From Sphingomonas sp. (GTDB lineage Bacteria; Pseudomonadota; Alphaproteobacteria; Sphingomonadales; Sphingomonadaceae), in NCBI GenBank assembly GCA_030824725.1, contig JAPJRE010000026.1, positions 1 to 19,190 of the forward strand: 19,190 bases of DNA, read 5' to 3'. Shown piece after piece: positions 1 to 5,260 of this stretch. Position 1 is the stretch's first letter. Each line of letters opens with the position of its first letter. The notes under the pieces were generated by a model. The model worked only from the letters and a program-made list of their open reading frames with translations, had not been told where the DNA came from and ran no database searches. The translations under genes and the position numbers were made by a program.

Positions 1-515
1 CCTATGGCGGGCCGATGCTCGACGGCACGCTGCTGGTCGATCAGGAAAAAGCCTATGCCAGCGGCAACTTCGCGCACGTCCCGATGCTGATCGGCGCGAC
101 CAGCGCGGACATGGGCGGCCCCACCGGCTTCATGATCGCCGGCGCGCGCGAGGCCAGCGCGCGCATCGCCGCGCAGAAGGTGCCGGTATGGGAATATCGC
201 TTCTCCTACGTGGCCGACTCGATCGGCAAGCCGGGCGCGGGGCATGCCACCGACATTCCCTTCTTCTTCGACAATGCCGCGATCAAATATGGCGCGGCGA
301 CCACGCCCCGCGACGTGCAGGTCGGCAAGACGATCAGCGCCTATCTGGTGAACTTCGCCAGGACGGGAAACCCCAACGGCACCGGGCTGCCGGCATGGCC
401 GCGCTTTTCGGCTTCCGGCGACGAGATCCTCGACTTCGCGGCGGACGGCAAGGCGGTGGCGGGGCGCGATCCCTGGGGTGCGCAGATCGACGCGGCCGGC
501 CCCTCGCAGCGTTAG
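1..515 (+). CDS. Type-B carboxylesterase/lipase, C-terminal part (5' end outside window)
   Basis: The reading frame is open from the window edge (first full codon at 3) to TAG at 513-515, so only the last ~170 residues are present. They match the end of alpha/beta-hydrolase fold type-B carboxylesterases: a Y-G-G-P-M-L-D-G-T-L-L segment, then G-N-F-A-H-V-P-M-L-I-G-A-T, and near position 240 the G-A-G-H-A-T-D-I-P-F-F-F segment that carries the catalytic His of the family. The nucleophile Ser (G-E-S-A-G type motif) would lie upstream of the window. The family hydrolyses carboxylic esters, and many sphingomonad members are exported. The usual acidic-residue segment reads S-A-D-M-G-G, so the triad acid cannot be assigned with certainty. 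The stop codon shares bases with the stop of the minus-strand scar gene. Substrate is unknown; a link to the carbohydrate genes further along is only a guess. Confidence 0.85.
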   Translation, partial: YGGPMLDGTLLVDQEKAYASGNFAHVPMLIGATSADMGGPTGFMIAGAREASARIAAQKVPVWEYRFSYVADSIGKPGAGHATDIPFFFDNAAIKYGAATTPRDVQVGKTISAYLVNFARTGNPNGTGLPAWPRFSASGDEILDFAADGKAVAGRDPWGAQIDAAGPSQR

Positions 516-790
516 AACCAGCCATTCGCCCGCGCGGTGCGGCCAGCCTCAATCCGGTTGGCCGCGCCGAGCCCGCCCGCCGCTTCGGACAGATCGTTGC
601 GTACCGTCCCAGGCGACAGGCCGAGCCGCCGGGCGATATCCTTGTTAGACAGGCCCGCCCCGTTCGGCCCGAGCAGTGCCGTCACTTCGCCGGCACGGTT
701 CGCCAGGTCCAGCCCGTCGAGAACGGCGCGCCTGCCGAGCCGCTTGGATACGCCGTACAGCCGCGCCACTGCAGCGAGATCGTCGATCAT
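512..790 (-). pseudogene. Deletion scar: ABC-transporter ATPase N-terminus fused in frame to LuxR-type response-regulator C-terminus
   Basis: The ATG at 790-788 follows a GGAG-containing ribosome site and opens a ~92-residue frame ending in TAA at 514-512. Residues 1-46 look like the start of an ABC ATPase: a strand with A-V-L-D-G-L-D-L, then A-G-E-V-T-A-L-L-G-P-N-G-A-G, which is a Walker A that stops just before its essential K-T/S. The next residues, L-S-N-K-D-I-A-R-R-L-G-L-S-P-G-T-V-R-N, are the recognition half of a LuxR/NarL HTH, followed by the K/G-L-G-A-A-N-R-I-E-A tail and G-W-F end typical of DesR-like regulators. The first HTH helices and the whole receiver domain are absent. This is best explained by one internal deletion through an operon of ATPase, permease, kinase and regulator. 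Neither half should work as its parent did. The frame remains open, so a small protein could still be made. A longer start at 925 exists but adds no recognisable sequence. Confidence 0.75.
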
Positions 791-848
791 CGCTCCAACC
801 CCTTTTTCAGATGCTGCGGAGCCTGCCCGGCTCGGCGCCACGCGGACA

Positions 849-862
849 GTGATACATGTCAC
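849..862. promoter_or_regulatory. CRP/FNR-type dyad GTGA-N6-TCAC
   Basis: GTGA (849-852) and TCAC (859-862) form a perfect dyad with a 6-base spacer, matching the core of the CRP/FNR-superfamily site TGTGA-N6-TCACA but lacking the outer T and A. It lies in the divergent region between the ABC/LuxR scar and the hemerythrin gene, about 105 bp before the chosen hemerythrin start. A site of this family would suit an oxygen- or NO-related gene. A 4+4 dyad can arise by chance. Confidence 0.3.
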
Positions 863-905
863 CCGCCCACCATGCCATCGGACACCGTGATTGTGAATCG
901 CAACT

Positions 906-930
906 GGAACATGACGGTATTGCAACCGCT
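906..930 (+). promoter_or_regulatory. Candidate EcfG-type (general stress) promoter
   Basis: GGAAC (906-910), a 16-base spacer, then CGCT (927-930). The alphaproteobacterial EcfG consensus is GGAAC-N16/17-CGTT, so the -35 is exact and the -10 has one mismatch. It sits 36 bp before the hemerythrin start, a normal promoter distance. HHE-domain genes are frequent members of the EcfG regulon in sphingomonads. Assignment rests on pattern only. Confidence 0.35.
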
Positions 931-966
931 TAAGGGAAGATCCTTCCCCACTGCCGGAGCATGCCG

Positions 967-1518
967 ATGTCGATTCTGGACCAGGCGATCGCCGCCATCA
1001 CGCCCCCCGAAAGCGAACAGGACCGCCGCGAGGCGACCGCCAGGGCCGAGGCGCTCGCCCGGCCCGGCGACTGGCTCTCGCAGATCCTCGGCCATCATCG
1101 TGCGATCGAGGCGCAGTTCGAGCGGCTCCGCACCGCCGCGCCGTCCGAGCGCACGGCCGAGCAGAAGCGGTTGGGCCTGCTGCTCACCGCGCATGCGATC
1201 GCCGAGGAAGTGTCGGTCTATCCGGCACTCGCCGCCGATCATCAGGTCGGCCATGCCGAGCTCGCCTATCAGGAACAGTCGGCTGCCAAGATGGAGCTGG
1301 GCCTGCTCGAGCGGCTCGACCCCGCCAGCCAGGACTATCACGACAAGCTTGAGCATATCCGCGGCGCGGTGCTCCACCACATCTATTCGGAAGAAGGCAC
1401 CTGGTATCCCAAGCTGGCGGAGTCTGCCGGCCCCGCCGATCAGGAACGCGCCACCACCCGCTATGCCGAGGAATATGCCCGCTACATGGGGCAGGATAGC
1501 CAGCTCTTCACGCGCTGA
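967..1518 (+). CDS. Hemerythrin HHE cation-binding domain protein
   Basis: A 183-residue, mostly helical cytoplasmic protein. Histidine/glutamate pairs typical of a non-haem di-iron HHE bundle are visible: H-H at 43-44, H76 with E80-E81 (H-A-I-A-E-E), H92 and H96-E98, H130, H137-H138 with E142-E143 (H-H-I-Y-S-E-E). Such proteins bind O2 or NO, or act in iron and oxidative-stress handling; which applies here cannot be read from the sequence. There are two in-frame ATGs, at 961 and 967. The GGAG at 956-959 lies 1 base before the first and 7 bases before the second, so 967 is preferred; it also gives the M-S-I-L-D start I recall for relatives. An EcfG-like promoter and a CRP/FNR-like dyad lie upstream. 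The gene stands alone, with a GC-rich hairpin just after its stop. Confidence 0.85.
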   Translation: MSILDQAIAAITPPESEQDRREATARAEALARPGDWLSQILGHHRAIEAQFERLRTAAPSERTAEQKRLGLLLTAHAIAEEVSVYPALAADHQVGHAELAYQEQSAAKMELGLLERLDPASQDYHDKLEHIRGAVLHHIYSEEGTWYPKLAESAGPADQERATTRYAEEYARYMGQDSQLFTR

Positions 1519-1527
1519 TACCCGGCC

Positions 1528-1571
1528 GGGGGACGGTAGATGCCGCCCCCGGAACGGATCGCCGGTTCCGG
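1528..1571 (+). terminator. Two overlapping GC-rich hairpins after the hemerythrin gene
   Basis: Hairpin one pairs GGGGG (1528-1532) and CGG (1534-1536) with CCG (1543-1545) and CCCCC (1546-1550), with one bulged A. Hairpin two pairs CCGGAAC (1549-1555) with GTTCCGG (1565-1571) around a 9-base loop. They share two bases, so they compete. Neither is followed by a T run, so a factor-independent stop is not certain. Placement 10 bases after the hemerythrin stop suggests 3'-end formation or transcript protection. Confidence 0.4.
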
Positions 1572-1579
1572 CGGTTCTG

Positions 1580-1607
1580 CCCCTTGTTCCGGATCGGCAA
1601 CAAGGGG
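1580..1607 (+). promoter_or_regulatory. Hairpin masking the Shine-Dalgarno of the DUF4403 gene
   Basis: CCCCTTGTT (1580-1588) is perfectly complementary to AACAAGGGG (1599-1607) with a 10-base loop. The right arm contains the AAGGGG ribosome-binding site (1602-1607), 6 bases before the ATG at 1614. In RNA the stem would hide the site, giving possible control by temperature or by an unfolding factor. It could also act simply as the last stem of the upstream 3' end. This is inferred from sequence complementarity only. Confidence 0.4.
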
Positions 1608-1613
1608 AAACGA

Positions 1614-3110
1614 ATGCGCGGGCGGTGGACTTCGGCGGTGCTGCTGCTCGCACTCGCCGCCTGTTCGGGCAATCACGGCGGCGGCGCCCCGCCGCATGCC
1701 AAGGACAAGATCGAGGTCAAGTCCGAGCTGTCCACCCTCGCCCTGCCGCTCGAGGCCAATCTCGACGATCTCGCCGCCACGCTGGAACGCGCCGTGCCGC
1801 GCCAGCTCTGGGCGATCGACAAGCCCAACCAGCCCTGCGTGCGCCCCAAGAAGCTCGACCTCGGCATCGCCAAGGTGAAGACGCCGACCATTAAGTGCCG
1901 CATCGTCGGCGAGGTGACGCGCGGGCGGATGACGATCGGCGGCCAGGGCCAGGTGATCCGTCTGGCGATGCCGCTCCACGCGGTGGTGCGCGCCGAGGAT
2001 ATCGGCGGCGTGCTCAAGCGCGAAACCGCGACGGCCGACGCGATGGCGCACGCGGTGATCACGCTGTCGCTCGGGCCCGACTGGAATCCGCGCGGCAAGA
2101 TCGACATCGACTATGACTGGGCCGATGTCCCCCATGTCGACATTCTCGGCCAGCGCATCGAGTTCACCGACAAGGCCGACCGGAAGCTGGCGCCGGTGAT
2201 CGCCAAGCTGGAGCGCGAGCTGCCGGGCGAGCTGCAGAAGCTCGGCGTCCGCCAGAAGATCGACAAGGCGTGGCGTTCCGCCTTCACCACCCTGTCGCTC
2301 AACCGCGAGAACCCGCCGGTCTGGATGCGGGTGACGCCCAAGCAGCTGCGCTATGGCGGCTATGCCATCACCGGCAAGCGGCTGGAGCTGCGGCTGGGCA
2401 TGGAGGCGATCACCGAGACCTTTGTCGGCCCGAAGCCCGCCGATCCGGCCCCCACCCCGCTGCCGCCGCTGCAGCCGCTGCAGGGCGAAACCGGCAAGGT
2501 CTCGCTGTTCCTGCCGGTGATCGCCGATTATCGCGAGCTGGAGCCGGTGCTGATGAAGGCGCTGGTCAAGCGCCAGGCCCGGCCGTTCGACGTGCCCGGC
2601 GTGGGCCCGGTACGGGCCCGGTTCGAAACGGCGACGATCTACGGCACCAAGGGCGGGCAGATGGCGGTGGGCCTGCTGTTCTCGGCCGAGGACGTGGCGG
2701 GCAATATCGGCCGGACGCGGGGCACGGTGTGGCTGACCGCCACGCCGGTCAACCTGCCCAATTCGCGCAAGGTCGACTTCCAGAATCTCGGCGTCAGCGG
2801 CACCACCGACATGACCGGCGGCGACCTCATCCTCCAGCTGATGAACGCGCCGGGGATGAGCAGCTTCATCGCCGCCGCGCTCAGCCAGAATTTCGAGCGC
2901 GATTATGGCGAGCTGCTCGGCAAGGTCAGCCGCGCGATCTCCAGCCGGCGCGAGGGCGTGCTGCGCATCGACGCCAAGCTGGAGCGCACCCGCACCGGCA
3001 CGCTCCAGGCCTCAGGCCAGGGGCTGTACCTGCCGGTCTGGGCCGAGGGGACCGCGACGGTACGGCTGGCTGGGCCGTCGTCAGGCGGAGAGAAACACCA
3101 CACCCGGTAG
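1614..3110 (+). CDS. DUF4403 family lipoprotein
   Basis: A 498-residue protein whose first residues form a lipoprotein signal: M-R-G-R-W, a hydrophobic stretch, then lipobox L-A-A-C with Cys17. It is expected to be membrane-anchored on the periplasmic side; the residues after Cys (S-G-N) do not suggest inner-membrane retention. The body resembles DUF4403, with a repeated pattern of amphipathic segments such as L-P-L-E-A-N-L-D-D-L near the start and F-T-D-K-A-D-R-K-L-A-P-V-I-A-K-L in the middle. A proline-rich link (residues ~275-290) precedes a second half. The family has no established biochemical role. The start at 1614 is chosen for its AAGGGG site and because it begins the signal peptide; an upstream TTG at 1584 falls in the hairpin. 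The 3' end overlaps the convergent lactonase gene by 30 bp. Confidence 0.8.
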   Translation: MRGRWTSAVLLLALAACSGNHGGGAPPHAKDKIEVKSELSTLALPLEANLDDLAATLERAVPRQLWAIDKPNQPCVRPKKLDLGIAKVKTPTIKCRIVGEVTRGRMTIGGQGQVIRLAMPLHAVVRAEDIGGVLKRETATADAMAHAVITLSLGPDWNPRGKIDIDYDWADVPHVDILGQRIEFTDKADRKLAPVIAKLERELPGELQKLGVRQKIDKAWRSAFTTLSLNRENPPVWMRVTPKQLRYGGYAITGKRLELRLGMEAITETFVGPKPADPAPTPLPPLQPLQGETGKVSLFLPVIADYRELEPVLMKALVKRQARPFDVPGVGPVRARFETATIYGTKGGQMAVGLLFSAEDVAGNIGRTRGTVWLTATPVNLPNSRKVDFQNLGVSGTTDMTGGDLILQLMNAPGMSSFIAAALSQNFERDYGELLGKVSRAISSRREGVLRIDAKLERTRTGTLQASGQGLYLPVWAEGTATVRLAGPSSGGEKHHTR

Positions 3111-4172
3111 CGCCACGCCCTTGGCGGCGGTGCCGAGCTTGCCGTCCGCGCCGATCGCCAGCCGGGCGATGTTGCCCGAGCGCTCGTTGGCGACCAGCAT
3201 CTCGTGCGCGCCTTCGCGGAGCAGGAACAGCCGCGGCCAGTGGCCGCCGCAGCCGGCGTGCTGGAGCGGGGTAAGGGCTCCGTCGCGCTGGATGGCGAAC
3301 ACGGCGATGCTGTCATGCCCCCGGTTGGAGATGTAGAGCCGCGTGCCGGCGGCGTTCACCGCGATATGCGCGGCGGCGGAAGCGCCGGTGAAGCCCTTGG
3401 GCAGCGTCGAGAGCGTCGCCAGCGCAGTGAAGCGGCCATCGGGCAGCGCGCGCAGTACCGTCACGGTGTTGGCGAGCTCGGTGACGAGATAGGCGATCGG
3501 CAACTTGGGATGGCGGGCCAGGTGGCGCGGCCCAGCGCCTGCTTCGGTGCGATAGGCGATGCTGGTATCGACCGCGCCGCCCGCGCCCATTCGGTGCAGG
3601 AACACCGCGTCGGCGCCAAGATCGACCGAATGGAGCTTGTTGGCGCCGGAGAAGCCCACCCAATGCGCGTGCGGGCCGGCCTGCCGCTCGCGATTGGGGC
3701 CGCTGCCCTCATGCTGGATGCGGCGCGCCTCGCCGGCCAGACGACCGGTGCGGTCGAGATCGAACAGCGCGACGCTGCCGCTCGAATAATTGGCAATCGC
3801 CAGGCGCCGGCCATCGGCGGAGAGCGCGGCATGGCAGGGATCGGCACCCAGCGTCGAAGCGGTGCCCAGCTTGGCGAGCCCGGCCGTATAGACGCCGACC
3901 GTCCCTTGGGTCTGCTCGTCGAGCAGGTAGCGCATCCCCGTCGCCGCGCGGACACCGAACGACGCGTTGCGGATCGTCGATACCGGCGTGCCCGCCTGCC
4001 AGCCCTGCGCGCCGTGCGTCAGCGGCACCAGCCCGGGGCCGCCTTCGCTCGCATAGGTGCCGGCGATCAGGCCGCCGGTCGTGCGGGCGAGCAAGGCGGT
4101 TGGGCAGGCGCCGAGCGCCACGGTGGCGCCGACCAGCGTGCGGCGTGTCAGCGAGAATGTGGAGATAGTCAT
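3081..4172 (-). CDS. Lactonase family protein (Pgl-like seven-bladed propeller), Tat-exported
   Basis: A 363-residue protein. Residues 1-30 form a twin-arginine leader (L-T-R-R-T-L-V-G, R10-R11, then a hydrophobic run and an A-R-T-T cut region). The rest resembles the bacterial 6-phosphogluconolactonase/lactonase beta-propeller family (PF10282): repeated blades with motifs such as D-P-C-H-A-A-L-S-A-D-G-R-R-L-A-I-A-N-Y, G-P-H-A-H-W-V, G-P-R-H-L-A-R-H-P and A-A-G-T-R-L-Y-I-S-N-R. Cytoplasmic Pgl hydrolyses 6-phosphogluconolactone, but an exported copy is unlikely to meet that substrate and may act on sugar lactones or other compounds. An AGGA site lies just before the ATG. It is divergent from the SDR gene (88 bp between starts) and convergent with the DUF4403 gene. 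Many homologues are misnamed as Pgl, so the reaction is uncertain. Confidence 0.82.
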   Translation of the reverse strand: MTISTFSLTRRTLVGATVALGACPTALLARTTGGLIAGTYASEGGPGLVPLTHGAQGWQAGTPVSTIRNASFGVRAATGMRYLLDEQTQGTVGVYTAGLAKLGTASTLGADPCHAALSADGRRLAIANYSSGSVALFDLDRTGRLAGEARRIQHEGSGPNRERQAGPHAHWVGFSGANKLHSVDLGADAVFLHRMGAGGAVDTSIAYRTEAGAGPRHLARHPKLPIAYLVTELANTVTVLRALPDGRFTALATLSTLPKGFTGASAAAHIAVNAAGTRLYISNRGHDSIAVFAIQRDGALTPLQHAGCGGHWPRLFLLREGAHEMLVANERSGNIARLAIGADGKLGTAAKGVALPGVVFLSA

Positions 4173-4260
4173 ATCCTGTTGAAGCCTTTCGGTTTCTTGC
4201 CGTCAACGCTGAACCTTCGCCGGTCTCGCGCGCTGAACCCACGCAACAGGGAGCTGCGCC

Positions 4261-5241
4261 ATGACCGACATACCCAGCCGCCGCGATCTTCTGAAGGGTG
4301 CCGCTGCCGCCGGTGCCGCTACTGCCGCCGGACCCGCCTTCGCGCAAGCCGCGAACGGCGGGCCTGCACCCGATCCGCAGACCAAATATACCGACAAGCC
4401 CTTTCCCGAGCAGCGCCAGAAATGGCCGGCGCTTCAGCGCGAGATGAATCCAGTGCCCGATTGCGGCGAGCGCAGCTACCGCGGCTCGGGCAAGCTCACC
4501 GGCCGCAAGGCGCTGGTGACCGGCGGCGATTCCGGCATCGGCCGCGCTGCCGCGATCGCCTTTGCGCGCGAAGGCGCGGACGTGGCGATCAACTATTTCC
4601 CGACCGAGGAGCCGGACGCGCAAGACGTGGCCAAGCTGCTCCGCGCCGAGGGCCGCAAGGTGGTGCTGCTGCCGGGCGACCTGACCGACCAAAGCTTCTG
4701 CGTCGATCTGGTAGGCCGTGCGCACCGCCAGCTGGGCGGGCTCGACATCCTGGTTAACAACGCCGCCTATCAGCAATCGAAGACATCGATCGAAGAGATC
4801 AGCTTCGAGCAGTTCGACCGGACGCTGAAGACCAATCTCTATGCCATGTTCTGGATCACCAAGACCGCGCTGCCGCTGATGAAGCCGGGCTCGGCGATCA
4901 TCAACACCGCCTCGGTCAACTCGGTCGATCCGGGCAAGGAACTGCTCGATTACGCCACCACCAAGGGCGGCATCGCGATCTTCACCAAGGGGCTGGCAAA
5001 GCAGCTCGCCAGGAAGGGCATCCGCGTGAACGCCGTGGCGCCCGGCCCGATCTGGACGCCGCTGCAGGTCGCCGGCGGGCAGCTTCCGGGCAAGCTGGGT
5101 GAATTCGGCCAGGACACGCCGCTCGGACGCGCGGGCCAGCCGGCGGAGCTGGCGCCGCTCTATGTCGCGCTCGCCTCGGACGCGTTCAGCTATACCGACG
5201 GCAGCATCTTCGGCGCCAATGGCGGCACCGGCGCGATCTGA
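4261..5241 (+). CDS. SDR family oxidoreductase with Tat signal
   Basis: A 326-residue classical short-chain dehydrogenase with an extra N-terminus of ~80 residues. S-R-R-D-L-L-K-G at 6-13 followed by an Ala-rich hydrophobic run ending A-F-A-Q-A is a good twin-arginine leader. The Rossmann motif is T-G-G-D-S-G-I-G at 87-94, then N-N-A-A at 166-169 and N191. The catalytic residues are S218, Y231 and K235 (Y-A-T-T-K). The extension K-W-P-A-L-Q-R-E-M-N-P-V-P-D-C-G-E is that of the YhdF/YghA-like SDR subgroup. The substrate is not known. AGGGAG lies 7 bases before the ATG. A weak EcfG-like pair, TGAAC (4210-4214), N16, CGCT (4231-4234), lies upstream; SDRs of this subgroup are often stress-induced. 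The Tat leader suggests export of a cofactor-loaded enzyme. Confidence 0.88.
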   Translation: MTDIPSRRDLLKGAAAAGAATAAGPAFAQAANGGPAPDPQTKYTDKPFPEQRQKWPALQREMNPVPDCGERSYRGSGKLTGRKALVTGGDSGIGRAAAIAFAREGADVAINYFPTEEPDAQDVAKLLRAEGRKVVLLPGDLTDQSFCVDLVGRAHRQLGGLDILVNNAAYQQSKTSIEEISFEQFDRTLKTNLYAMFWITKTALPLMKPGSAIINTASVNSVDPGKELLDYATTKGGIAIFTKGLAKQLARKGIRVNAVAPGPIWTPLQVAGGQLPGKLGEFGQDTPLGRAGQPAELAPLYVALASDAFSYTDGSIFGANGGTGAI

Positions 5242-5253
5242 TGCGCCGGTGCC
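5224..5253. terminator. Perfect 11-bp inverted repeat between convergent genes
   Basis: GGCACCGGCGC (5224-5234) and GCGCCGGTGCC (5243-5253) pair perfectly around an 8-base loop that contains the SDR stop codon (5239-5241). The repeat lies between the SDR gene and the convergent TonB-C/repeat-protein gene, so it could end transcription in both directions. No T run follows on either strand, so it may rather protect 3' ends or act with Rho. Confidence 0.55.
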
Positions 5254-5260
5254 GTGAGGC

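Noticed and set aside
1551..1576. GGAAC with a CGGT/GGTT at 16-17 bases before the DUF4403 gene, as another EcfG promoter
   Set aside because: The -10 fits poorly and the GGAAC is the arm of a hairpin, which explains it equally well.
859..1653. Minus-strand frame opposite the hemerythrin gene
   Set aside because: It is an antisense shadow with no recognisable domain; the plus-strand HHE motifs are clear.
188..1894. Long plus-strand frame of 568 codons crossing the esterase end, the scar and the hemerythrin gene
   Set aside because: It is Arg/Pro-rich and low in complexity, crosses several well-supported genes in other frames, and shows no family motif. Such frames are common in GC-rich DNA.
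3204..4757. 517-codon plus-strand frame opposite the lactonase gene and into the SDR gene
   Set aside because: It is antisense to a clear propeller protein and out of frame with the SDR; no motif was found.
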